A stretch of DNA of 64,000 nt. Source: an uncultured Parolsenella sp. Lineage in GTDB: Bacteria; Actinomycetota; Coriobacteriia; Coriobacteriales; Atopobiaceae. Made by a program: the position numbers and the translations under genes. The first letter of the stretch is position 1. Every line of letters starts with the position of its first letter. The notes under the pieces are model-generated. The model was not told the origin of the DNA. It ran no database searches and saw only the letters and a list, made by a program, of their open reading frames with translations. Positions 24,978 to 32,478 of this stretch are shown in pieces. The stretch spans positions 1-64,000 of the forward strand of contig NZ_CAKUIH010000011.1 of NCBI RefSeq assembly GCF_934660935.1. Reading direction: 5' to 3'.

Positions 24978-25298
24978 ATGGAGACCATCAAGTCCAAAAG
25001 GGATTTTGAGAGGGTCTTCCGTGGTGGTAAGCGGCTCAACCATCCTCTCGTCAGACTCACTGTGAGTCCTGTCGAGGGAGATGGTGTGGGCCGCGTTGCC
25101 TATGTCGCTGCAAAGAAGCTCGGATGTGCGCCGCATCGCAATAGGTGCAAGCGTGTACTTCGAGCTGCGGCGGCGGAGGCGGGTTTTCCGCCAGAGGGCT
25201 TCGATGTGATTCTTTTCTCGACGCCAGCGACGTACGAGGCCACCTCTCACGAGGTTGCCGCGGTACTTGCAAAGCTGAGGAAGAGAATCAACGCATGA
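24978..25298 (+). CDS. rnpA: Ribonuclease P protein component
   Basis: This is the 106-residue protein subunit of RNase P, which helps the catalytic RNA mature tRNA 5' ends. The family signature appears as KLGCAPHRNRCKRVLRAA (about residues 50-67), and the N-terminus METIKSKRDFERVF is typical. The frame is open further upstream, but the ATG at 24978 follows AGGA spanning the rpmH stop and gives the normal length. The stop overlaps the yidD start (ATGA), which indicates coupling. Confidence 0.95.
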   Translation: METIKSKRDFERVFRGGKRLNHPLVRLTVSPVEGDGVGRVAYVAAKKLGCAPHRNRCKRVLRAAAAEAGFPPEGFDVILFSTPATYEATSHEVAAVLAKLRKRINA

Positions 25299-25537
25299 TT
25301 ACTGCGGAGAAGGATGGGCAGGGCTTTATCGCCTGTTGCCTCATCCGTTTCGTGAAGGCATACAAAAGATATGTCTCGCCCATCCTTCCTCCGTCATGCA
25401 TCTATGAACCAACCTGTTCTGAGTACGCCATAGAGGCACTTCGTCGGTATGGCGCACTCAGAGGTGGTTGGCTTACCCTGTCGCGTCTTGTCAGGTGTAA
25501 TCCTTTCCACAAAGGCGGCTATGACCCCGTCCCGTAA
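25295..25537 (+). CDS. yidD: Membrane protein insertion efficiency factor YidD
   Basis: This is an 80-residue protein of the YidD family (haemolysin-type, DUF37). Family features are FVKAYKRYVSPILPPSCIYEPTCSEYAIEAL and the ending VRCNPFHKGGYDPVP. YidD associates with the inner membrane and assists the YidC/Sec insertion route. The ATG overlaps the rnpA stop codon as ATGA. It lies between rnpA and yidC, its normal place. Confidence 0.95.
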   Translation: MITAEKDGQGFIACCLIRFVKAYKRYVSPILPPSCIYEPTCSEYAIEALRRYGALRGGWLTLSRLVRCNPFHKGGYDPVP

Positions 25538-25563
25538 GGACGGAACAACTGGAGGTACTTCCC

Positions 25564-26325
25564 ATGTGGGATGGAATCATCTACGTCATTGCCCAGATCC
25601 TGACGTTCATTGCGAACCTCGTCGGTGACTGGGGCCTGGCAATCATCATTCTTACGGCCATCATCCGTATTCTGCTCACCCCTCTTACCGTGAGCTCGAC
25701 GCGCTCGATGGCCAAGATGCAGGTCCTGCAGCCGAAGATGATGGAGATTCAGGAGCGCTACGCGGATGATCCCCAGCGCATGAACCTCGAGATGCAGAAG
25801 TTCTACAGCGAGAACAAGTTCAACCCGCTGGGTGGCTGCCTGCCTACGCTCATTCAGATGCCCGTGTTCTTCGCTCTCTTCTCCGTCCTTCGTTATCAGA
25901 TTCCCTCGAGCGCGTGCTTCTATGGCATCTTTGAGTCCCTCGCCCTCTCACCGAACGGCGCCGTTCTTGAGCTCGGCTGGGCTGGGGCTTGGCTCTACAT
26001 CGTGTTCGACCTTGCCTTTGGTGTCCTGACGCTCGTTCCGATGCTGCTTAACCAGCAGGCTACCGAGTCCATGCAGGGTCAGCAGACCAAGATCATGGGT
26101 ATCGTTATGGCGCTCATGATGATGTGGTTCGGCTGGTCCGTGCCCATCGGCGTTGTTCTTTACTACGTCACCTCTTCTGCTTGGGGCGTTGTCCAGCAGG
26201 TCTTCATCACTCGTAAGGTGACCGAGAAGGCTAAGGCCGAGGAGGCCGAGCGTCTGGCTAACCAGCCGGTGAACATCAACGTCGTTCGCCGTGAGCGCAA
26301 GCAGCGCCCGCACAAGAAGTCCTAG
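25564..26325 (+). CDS. yidC: Membrane protein insertase YidC/OxaI
   Basis: This is a 253-residue short-type YidC/Oxa1 insertase. Five hydrophobic segments are visible: near residues 20-45 (WGLAIIILTAIIRILLTPL, with the conserved groove Arg in TAIIRILL), 95-112, 138-160, 175-190 and 195-215. The hydrophilic hairpin after the first segment (MQVLQPKMMEIQERYADD) is conserved. No lipobox is seen at the N-terminus. GGAGG precedes the ATG at 25564. The basic C-terminal tail (RRERKQRPHKKS) is typical of ribosome-contacting forms. Confidence 0.95.
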   Translation: MWDGIIYVIAQILTFIANLVGDWGLAIIILTAIIRILLTPLTVSSTRSMAKMQVLQPKMMEIQERYADDPQRMNLEMQKFYSENKFNPLGGCLPTLIQMPVFFALFSVLRYQIPSSACFYGIFESLALSPNGAVLELGWAGAWLYIVFDLAFGVLTLVPMLLNQQATESMQGQQTKIMGIVMALMMMWFGWSVPIGVVLYYVTSSAWGVVQQVFITRKVTEKAKAEEAERLANQPVNINVVRRERKQRPHKKS

Positions 26326-26400
26326 GTCTTACGACATATATCCGTGCAGGTCGCGCATCCTCGTTAGAAGATGCGCGACATGTCTTATCTGGAGGTAAAC

Positions 26401-26952
26401 ATGAGCGAGGAGATTGTGGAGACCGTCGAGGAGTTCGACGCCATCCGCTCCGCCTACGAAGAGACAGGCGATCTCACTGATGACCAGGTAGATAAGGTCG
26501 CAGACGCTGCGATTGAGATTCTTAGGTCTATTCTGGGGTGCTTTGGAGAGAACAATAGTTCGATTGATGAGTACGACGGCGACGAGGGCGAGCTGATTCT
26601 CGACGTCAACGGCGGTAACCTCGCCATTCTCATTGGTCGTCACGGTGTGACTCTCGATGCTCTTCAGGTTGTCTTCTCTTCCATGCTTTCCAAGAAGATT
26701 GGCTTCCACTATCCGATTGTGGTGGATATCGAGGGCTATAAGAGCCGTCGTCGCGATAAGGTTCAGTCTGTCGCTCGCAACGCCGCGTCAAAGGCCCGCA
26801 AGAATGGCCGCGCTGTAAAGCTTGCTCCGATGAATGCCTATGAGCGTAGGCTTGTTCACCTTGCGCTCCGTGGTGATGACTCAATTACCACGCATTCTGA
26901 GGGTGTCGATCCCGAGAGATGCGTTGTAATTACTCCGGTCAAACAGCAGTAA
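26401..26952 (+). CDS. jag: KH/R3H RNA-binding protein Jag (KhpB)
   Basis: This is a 183-residue RNA-binding protein of the Jag/KhpB family. The KH domain is in the middle with NLAILIGRHGVTLDALQ (GRHG replaces the usual GKxG loop), and the C-terminal R3H domain contains NAYERRLVHLAL. The separate Jag-N domain of longer homologues is absent; residues 1-60 are acidic. The ATG at 26401 follows GGAGGTAAAC, so the ten upstream codons of the open frame are not used. It is followed by a strong terminator that ends the rpmH-jag unit. Confidence 0.93.
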   Translation: MSEEIVETVEEFDAIRSAYEETGDLTDDQVDKVADAAIEILRSILGCFGENNSSIDEYDGDEGELILDVNGGNLAILIGRHGVTLDALQVVFSSMLSKKIGFHYPIVVDIEGYKSRRRDKVQSVARNAASKARKNGRAVKLAPMNAYERRLVHLALRGDDSITTHSEGVDPERCVVITPVKQQ

Positions 26953-26977
26953 GCTGTATTTGCATAGGTTCTCATTG

Positions 26978-27007
26978 AGGGAGGCTTCGGCCTCCCTTTT
27001 CTTTTAT
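26978..27007 (+). terminator. Terminator after jag
   Basis: The stem AGGGAGGC/GCCTCCCT with a TTCG tetraloop (26978-26997) is followed by TTTCTTTTAT. It is a strong intrinsic terminator about 25 bp past the jag stop. Confidence 0.92.
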
Positions 27008-27374
27008 CGAACGAGTATGCATTTGGATTCGTGCCCCTGATCTCGTGATCGCATCACTGAGATTATTGAGTTCGCGCGTCGTGTCTATATGTATCAGCTT
27101 CAGATGCTCCTTGTCTTAACTTCCTCGCGAGGCAGTATGAGAAGCAATCTAATTCTGTATACAGGTTCACTCGCTCAGCACTTCCTATCTTCCTGGAAGA
27201 TAATTGGATGATCTTCTGCCTCATGTTTGATGGATTCCAAATCGAGCTAATCGGCTTTGATATCTATGGAAGATATTGTCGAGTGGCTCATCTATCATTG
27301 GAACTATTGATCATCTCCCTCTAATGACAAAACTTCTTGGTTCGGGAAGTTTTGTCATAGATTGGATTCATCCT
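27008..27374 (+). other. AT-rich gene-poor gap before rsmG
   Basis: There is no convincing gene here. Base composition drops in GC compared with jag and upstream genes. The rsmG reading frame is open from 27276 but lacks a ribosome site there. A 13-bp stem-loop sits at 27324-27358. The gap probably holds the promoter and leader of the rsmG-parA-parB unit. Confidence 0.5.
27324..27358 (+). other. Stem-loop in the rsmG leader
   Basis: ATGACAAAACTTC (27324-27336) pairs perfectly with GAAGTTTTGTCAT (27346-27358) across a nine-base loop. It is 17 bp before the preferred rsmG start and contains an in-frame ATG in its left arm. It could control translation or be an attenuator-like hairpin. No T run follows. 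Confidence 0.55.
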
Positions 27375-28187
27375 ATGGTTGCTTCTTGGAATGAGTTTGA
27401 GAATCAGGCCTGGCTCGATTCTCAACTTTCAATTCGAGGCTCTGAGAGCGTTTCTCAGGCTATAAAACAACTTCTTGCTATGACTGATGCGTATGACATC
27501 AAACTAGGCCTTAGAGAAGCTTCTATGGCCGTACGACACCTTCAGCTTATGCTTGCTAAGAATGAGTGCGTGAATCTCACAGCTATTAAAGAACCAGAGA
27601 AGGCACTCGTCCTTCATAGCCTTGACTCTCTTCTATTTCTTAAGGTGCTTCAAAGTCAAAACCTTCTACTTGATAAAAATCAGAAATTTCTTGATATGGG
27701 TACTGGCGGCGGTTTTCCCGGTCTTACTCTTGCGTGTTGCCTGCCGTGTCAGGTAACGCTTTTGGATTCGGTCGGTAAGAAGGTAAAAGCCTGCTCTGAG
27801 TTTGCTGACGATTTACTTCTCTCGGATCGTGTCCAGTGTGTACATGGCCGTCTTGAGGAATATGCGAAGGTTATTCACGGTTCACAAGATGTGGTTGTGG
27901 CACGTGCTCTTGCACCTCTCGATGTTCTTCTTGAATATGCCGAACCTTATCTAAAGAGAAATGGTTATCTCGTATTTGGCAAAGGCATGCCTGATGTGGA
28001 AGAGCTTTCTAAGGCAGAATATGTCTCTTCCCTACTTGGTTATTCGAATGTTTCACGTGAAACATTCGAACTTCCTAACGATATGGGTCACAGAGAGATA
28101 TTTGTCTATCAAAAGACATCTCGTAGTAAGGTAAAGTTACCTCGTAAGAATGGCGAAGCGCGAAACAACCCCCTGGCAAATCGCTAG
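27375..28187 (+). CDS. rsmG: 16S rRNA (guanine-N7) methyltransferase RsmG
   Basis: This is a methyltransferase that modifies G527 of 16S rRNA using S-adenosylmethionine. The SAM-binding motif is FLDMGTGGGFPGL, and upstream NLTAIKEPEKALVLHSLDSL matches the family. The start is uncertain. The frame is open from 27276, with possible ATGs at 27375 (270 residues) and 27480; none has a good ribosome site, and 27375 gives near-normal length. Codon use is AT-rich compared with the surrounding core genes. A perfect parS site lies inside the 3' part of the gene (28049-28064). Confidence 0.85.
   Translation: MVASWNEFENQAWLDSQLSIRGSESVSQAIKQLLAMTDAYDIKLGLREASMAVRHLQLMLAKNECVNLTAIKEPEKALVLHSLDSLLFLKVLQSQNLLLDKNQKFLDMGTGGGFPGLTLACCLPCQVTLLDSVGKKVKACSEFADDLLLSDRVQCVHGRLEEYAKVIHGSQDVVVARALAPLDVLLEYAEPYLKRNGYLVFGKGMPDVEELSKAEYVSSLLGYSNVSRETFELPNDMGHREIFVYQKTSRSKVKLPRKNGEARNNPLANR
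28049..28064. promoter_or_regulatory. parS site 1
   Basis: TGTTTCACGTGAAACA, the perfect ParB-binding palindrome, lies inside the coding sequence of rsmG. It is embedded in a perfect 28-bp palindrome (28043-28070). Confidence 0.95.
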
Positions 28188-28203
28188 TGTTTCACGTGAA
28201 ACA
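28188..28203. promoter_or_regulatory. parS site 2
   Basis: A second perfect TGTTTCACGTGAAACA lies directly after the rsmG stop codon and 24 bp before the parA start. It could also act in repression of parA/parB by ParB. Confidence 0.95.
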
Positions 28204-28226
28204 ATTGACTCAGAGAATGGAAAGCT

Positions 28227-29027
28227 ATGGGATATAAAGATGTAAAACGCAGTAATCCAAGCAAACCATCCCATGTCCTGGCGATTATCAACCAGAAGGG
28301 TGGCGTTGGTAAATCGACAACCGCAATCAACCTCTCCGCAGCACTTGGAGAAGAGGGTAAGAAGTGCCTGGTTGTTGATTTTGATCCCCAAGGGAATACA
28401 ACCAGTGGTTATGGCATAGACAAGGAAGAGCTTGAGCACGATATTTATGATGCTCTTCTTGATGGTTACGAATTTAGTGAGCTCATCGTCGGAACTCCTG
28501 AGAAAAAGGTGTTTGTTGTCCCCGCAACTATTCAATTGGCGGGTGCAGAGATTGAGCTAGTTAGCAAGATAGCTCGCGAAAGCATTCTTAAGAAGCTAAT
28601 TGATAGCGTTAAGGACGAATTTGACTATGTCTTTATTGACTGTCCTCCGTCTCTCGGCCTTCTAACGATCAATGCTCTGTCTGCAGCTGACAGACTTCTC
28701 ATTCCTATTCAGTGCGAATACTACGCTCTTGAGGGCGTTACAAAGCTACTTGAGTCAATGAAGCTAGTAAAGGGTAGCCTTAATAGGGAACTCGATGTAT
28801 TCGGTGTCCTTATGACCATGTATGACGGTCGTACGACGCTTTCTAACCAGGTTGTTGAGGAAGTAAAGAAGTATTTTGGAAAGATAGTATTTAAGACTGT
28901 CATTCCTAGAAGCGTAAAGATATCCGAAGCTCCAAGTCATGGACTCCCCATTGCTATGTATGCAGCTACGAATAAGGGTGCAATTGCATACAGGGCTCTT
29001 GCAAGAGAGGTGATCCGTCGTGGCTAA
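28227..29027 (+). CDS. parA: Chromosome-partitioning ATPase ParA (Soj)
   Basis: This is a 266-residue deviant Walker ATPase that moves ParB-bound origins. Walker A' is INQKGGVGKSTTAINLSAAL (about residues 21-40), with the signature lysine, and the A'' motif is VVDFDPQGNTTSG. Walker B is YVFIDCPPSLGLLTINAL. GGAAAG precedes the ATG. parS site 2 lies just upstream. The stop overlaps the parB start by eight bases, so the pair is translationally coupled. Confidence 0.96.
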   Translation: MGYKDVKRSNPSKPSHVLAIINQKGGVGKSTTAINLSAALGEEGKKCLVVDFDPQGNTTSGYGIDKEELEHDIYDALLDGYEFSELIVGTPEKKVFVVPATIQLAGAEIELVSKIARESILKKLIDSVKDEFDYVFIDCPPSLGLLTINALSAADRLLIPIQCEYYALEGVTKLLESMKLVKGSLNRELDVFGVLMTMYDGRTTLSNQVVEEVKKYFGKIVFKTVIPRSVKISEAPSHGLPIAMYAATNKGAIAYRALAREVIRRG

Positions 29028-29898
29028 GAAAGCAGCCCTTGGAAAGGGTTTGAATGCGCTCTTCACTGAGACGGCGGCTGAATCAGGTTCCGAACCGGAG
29101 GCGTCTCTGCCAATTGCGAGTATTGTCAGGAATCCTGATCAGCCTCGTAAGAGTTTTGATGAGACGCAGCTTTCAGAGCTGTCAGACTCTATTAAGCAAA
29201 ATGGTGTTCTCCAGCCTATTCTTGTCAGGAAAAAGGGCGATAAATACGAGATTGTTGCAGGAGAGCGTCGATATCAGGCAAGCAAGCTTGCTGGTCTGAA
29301 AGAGATCCCTGCAATTGTTCGTGAAATTGATGATGCTGAGGTCTTCCAGTTAGCTCTAATTGAAAATCTACAGCGATCTGACCTCACACCTATTGAAGAG
29401 GCAAGGGGATATAGGCAGCTCCTGGATACTAAGGGACTCACTCAGGAGGGGCTAGCAAAGATTCTCTCGAAGTCTCGTTCTGCGATTGCAAACACGCTCC
29501 GTCTCATGGATCTTCCTCAAGAGGTTCAGGACTTGATGGAGGAAGGTCAGATCACGGCGGGTCATGCTCGTGCAATTCTTGCTGTGCCTACTGAGGAAGG
29601 CAGAATCAAACTTGCCCAGAAGGTTGTTGCTGAGAATCTGACCGTCCGACAGACAGAAAATCTCGCACCACTATTTTCTGTCACGCGCGATGAGATTAAG
29701 CCTAAGAATCCCGCACCTCAGTACTTTAAGAGGGCGGCGAGGACGCTGAGACAGGCTCTTGATACAACCGTTAAGGTTAAGCAGGTCCGTGGCAAGAACA
29801 AGATTGAAATCGAATTCAAGGATGAGGATGATCTTGCCCGTATCATCGATCAGCTGTCTTCCGGTTCTCAATCGCAGGAGAGCGCATGGGAAGACTAG
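29020..29898 (+). CDS. parB: Chromosome-partitioning protein ParB (Spo0J)
   Basis: This is a 292-residue CTP-dependent clamp that loads at parS. It has the ParB N-terminal (Srx-like) domain: NPDQPRKSFDE, then VLQPILVRKK and the GERRYQASKLAGL catalytic motif (about residues 85-97). A helix-turn-helix follows (EGLAKILSKSRSAIANTLRLMDLP, about 145-168), and a C-terminal dimerisation region contains IEFKDEDDLARIIDQL. A GTG start at 29020 overlaps parA. Two cognate parS sites are nearby. The 3' end overlaps the next small gene by 13 bp. Confidence 0.96.
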   Translation: MAKKAALGKGLNALFTETAAESGSEPEASLPIASIVRNPDQPRKSFDETQLSELSDSIKQNGVLQPILVRKKGDKYEIVAGERRYQASKLAGLKEIPAIVREIDDAEVFQLALIENLQRSDLTPIEEARGYRQLLDTKGLTQEGLAKILSKSRSAIANTLRLMDLPQEVQDLMEEGQITAGHARAILAVPTEEGRIKLAQKVVAENLTVRQTENLAPLFSVTRDEIKPKNPAPQYFKRAARTLRQALDTTVKVKQVRGKNKIEIEFKDEDDLARIIDQLSSGSQSQESAWED

Positions 29899-30131
29899 CA
29901 AAGTCACTAAACAGCGTGATGCTGATTGGTGGAGTGACCGCCGTTGCTTGGAATCTACTCCTTGACGAGAGAGCTAAGCAGAGCGTCAGGGATGCCGCTG
30001 ATCAGGTTGTCAGCCTAGGAAGTCATCTTCTCAACACGTATATGGAGCCAAACCAAATGGCGAATGATGAGGCTGCGGCCGCATATAACAGGGCTTGGAT
30101 CGAGCAGCAGTGGAGAGAAGCTGGCTACTAA
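29886..30131 (+). CDS. Small membrane-associated protein downstream of parB
   Basis: This is an 81-residue protein whose start overlaps the parB 3' end (ATG within the GAGCGCATGG sequence, with CAGGAG upstream). One hydrophobic stretch, SVMLIGGVTAVAWNLLL (about residues 10-26), could span or associate with the membrane. The remainder is helical and polar, rich in Ala and Gln, ending QWREAGY. The ribosome site and overlap make it a real gene. A link with chromosome partitioning is inferred only from its place in the parA-parB operon. Confidence 0.7.
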   Translation: MGRLAKSLNSVMLIGGVTAVAWNLLLDERAKQSVRDAADQVVSLGSHLLNTYMEPNQMANDEAAAAYNRAWIEQQWREAGY

Positions 30132-30193
30132 GGAAGGTTGACCAAAGAGCACGGTCAGAGGTCTTTGACCAAACACTCTAGTGGAAAATGAAA

Positions 30194-30227
30194 GGGGAGT
30201 AGAACAAAGGTTCTACTCCCCTATTTC
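30194..30227. terminator. Bidirectional terminator between parB operon and rlmN
   Basis: A 12-bp stem (30194-30205 with 30210-30221, four-base loop) is followed by TATTTCT on the plus strand and by TTTCATTTT on the minus strand. It lies between convergent genes and can serve both. Confidence 0.85.
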
Positions 30228-30275
30228 TACTTACCTATTTACAACAGCGAACTACTTAGAGATGAGAGGGAAATC

Positions 30276-31337
30276 TTAAAGGTCCGCGTTGTGGCGCTGC
30301 GAAAGCTGACCGCAAGCAGCGTCGATATCGTTGCCGCGAGAGTTCCTGACGGTGGCCTCGACACCAACCTGTGCGAGCCTACGAACAAACATCTCAGCCT
30401 TTTCCTCGGTTGAGGGCTTAAGCTTCGATCCTTCGAGGTCATTGAGCTGAATGAGATTGACGTGAGACAGAGTTCCGCGGCAGAAATCACAGAGGGCGTC
30501 GAGCTCGGGCTTCGTATCGTTAACACCGCCGATGAGGGCATATTCGTACGTCGGACGGCGACCAGTGGCCTCAACATACTCGCCCATGACTTCGTGAAGG
30601 TGCGAGAGGGAGTACTTCTTCACGCCAGGCATGAGAACGTTGCGCGTCGCCTGAACGGCGGAGTGGAGGGAGACGGCGAGGGTGAACTGCTCGGGCTCCT
30701 TGGAGAAGCGCCTGATCATAGGAATGAGCCCGCAGGTAGAGACGGTGAGGTGACGGGCGCCGATGCCAAGACCATCGGAGGAGTTAAGCATGCGCAGGGC
30801 TTTGAGGACTTCGTCGTAGTTATTGAAGGGCTCGCCCTGGCCCATCATGACGACGCTGGAAGCACGCGTCTGGAAATCCTCGCTGACATGGACAACCTGG
30901 TCATAGATTTCCGTTGCGGTGAGAGAGCGGGAAAAGCCACCCTGTCCGGTGGCGCAGAAAACGCATCCCATGCGGCAGCCCGCCTGAGTGGAGACGCAAA
31001 CGGCGAGCTTGTTGCGGGTGGGCATGCCAACGCATTCAGCGCGCGTGCCATCCTCATAGGAAAGGAGATACTTGCGGCTGCCATCAGCGGAGATCTGACG
31101 AACGAGTTCGGAGGTTCCGCCAAGAGAGCAGTGCTCGGCAAGCTGGGCGCGAAGGGCGGCGGGGACGTTAGTCATCTCATCGAAGGAGGTAACGTGCTTT
31201 TTCCAAACCCAGTCCTCCACCTGCTTTGCGCGAAAGGCAGGCTGGCCAAGTTCGGTGACGAGCGCGACCAGTCGATCGTGAGAAAGAGTGCGAAGGTCGA
31301 GCTTGCGTCCGGATGAGTCGGTATCATTGAAGGGCAT
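30276..31337 (-). CDS. rlmN: 23S rRNA/tRNA (adenine-C2) methyltransferase RlmN
   Basis: This is a 353-residue radical-SAM methyltransferase that modifies A2503 of 23S rRNA and A37 of some tRNAs. The radical-SAM cluster motif is CRMGCVFC (about residues 110-117), with GGFSR just after. The GEPFNNYDEV segment and the C-terminal Cys-containing stretch match the family. The open frame reaches 31391, but the ATG at 31337 has AAAGG about eight bases upstream and a normal N-terminus. It diverges from ddl. Confidence 0.95.
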   Translation of the reverse strand: MPFNDTDSSGRKLDLRTLSHDRLVALVTELGQPAFRAKQVEDWVWKKHVTSFDEMTNVPAALRAQLAEHCSLGGTSELVRQISADGSRKYLLSYEDGTRAECVGMPTRNKLAVCVSTQAGCRMGCVFCATGQGGFSRSLTATEIYDQVVHVSEDFQTRASSVVMMGQGEPFNNYDEVLKALRMLNSSDGLGIGARHLTVSTCGLIPMIRRFSKEPEQFTLAVSLHSAVQATRNVLMPGVKKYSLSHLHEVMGEYVEATGRRPTYEYALIGGVNDTKPELDALCDFCRGTLSHVNLIQLNDLEGSKLKPSTEEKAEMFVRRLAQVGVEATVRNSRGNDIDAACGQLSQRHNADL

Positions 31338-31485
31338 GTCGCGGCCTTTCTGGCGTGACGAGGAATAGATTGCCGCAAATAGCAGCGACACGAGTGTATA
31401 TCACGGGAGATGGAGGACTTGAGAAACCGTGCCTGTACCTCGCAATCTGCGCAGCTTTAGCGGCCAGATGGACTGGAGCGACACA

Positions 31486-32478
31486 ATGGACGTGACTGAG
31501 TGCAAGGTGGCACTACTGTGCGGCGGCTGGTCAGACGAGCGCGAGGTGTCCCTGACGAGTGGCCGCGAGTGCGCCAAGGCCCTCGCTGAAGCTGGATTCT
31601 CGAGCGTCGATATCTTTGATATCGCCGCCCCTGATTTCGTGACCTCGATCGCGAGTGGCAACTACGATGTTGCATTCGTGGCGCTTCATGGTCGCTATGG
31701 CGAGGATGGCTGCGTCCAGGGATTCCTCGAGCTCCTCGGCATTCCCTATACCTTCTCCGGAGTACTTGCGAGTGCCGTGGCCTCCGATAAGGCGATGGGC
31801 AAGGATATCTATCGCGAGCACGGCATCCCGACGCCGAAGGATGTCTGCCTCTTCCAGGGGGATGACGTCGATTTGGACTCCATTGTCTCCGCGCTTGGCC
31901 TTCCCCTCTTCGTCAAGCCCGTCTCGAGCGGCTCGAGCAATGGCGTTTCTCGCGTCGATGATGCCACAGAGCTCGCCTCCGCTATCGACGAGGCGTTTAA
32001 GTTTGATACGCGCGTCCTCATCGAAAGCGCGGTGAAGGGAACCGAGATTACGGTACCCGTCTTGGGCAACTCGAAGCCCGAGGCTCTGCCCGTGGTTGAG
32101 ATTCGCTACGAGACTGCCTTCTATGACACAAACGTCAAGTACGAGGATCCCTCTAAGCACCATGTCATCCCGCCTGAGCTTCCGGATGCCGTCGTCGATC
32201 GCGCTCAGGAGCTTGCCTGCAGGGCCCATGTCGCGCTTGGCTGCATGGGTGCCTCACGCAGCGACTTCATCGTGGACGAGTCTGGTGAGCCCTACATTAT
32301 CGAGACGAACATCATCCCCGGCATGACCGGTTCCTCCCTGCTTCCCGACTCCGCGCGCCGCGCGGGCAGGAATTTCCCGGACCTGTGCCGTTACCTCGTC
32401 GAGCTGGCGCTCGAGCGTGGCGCTCGCGGTACGTCCGATAAGCCGCGTACCTCTATGCCGGGAGAAGTCGAGTGCTAG
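31486..32478 (+). CDS. ddl: D-alanine-D-alanine ligase
   Basis: This is a 330-residue ATP-grasp enzyme that makes the D-Ala-D-Ala dipeptide for peptidoglycan precursors. Visible motifs are CGGWSDEREVSLTSG near the N-terminus, HGRYGEDGCVQGFLE, the DKAMGKDIY segment and NIIPGMTGSSLLP near the C-terminus. The omega-loop region has VKYEDPSKHHV with Tyr, as in D-Ala-D-Ala enzymes, rather than the Phe typical of D-lactate-type ligases. The ATG at 31486 follows GGAG. Its stop overlaps the helicase gene start by seven bases. Confidence 0.95.
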   Translation: MDVTECKVALLCGGWSDEREVSLTSGRECAKALAEAGFSSVDIFDIAAPDFVTSIASGNYDVAFVALHGRYGEDGCVQGFLELLGIPYTFSGVLASAVASDKAMGKDIYREHGIPTPKDVCLFQGDDVDLDSIVSALGLPLFVKPVSSGSSNGVSRVDDATELASAIDEAFKFDTRVLIESAVKGTEITVPVLGNSKPEALPVVEIRYETAFYDTNVKYEDPSKHHVIPPELPDAVVDRAQELACRAHVALGCMGASRSDFIVDESGEPYIIETNIIPGMTGSSLLPDSARRAGRNFPDLCRYLVELALERGARGTSDKPRTSMPGEVEC

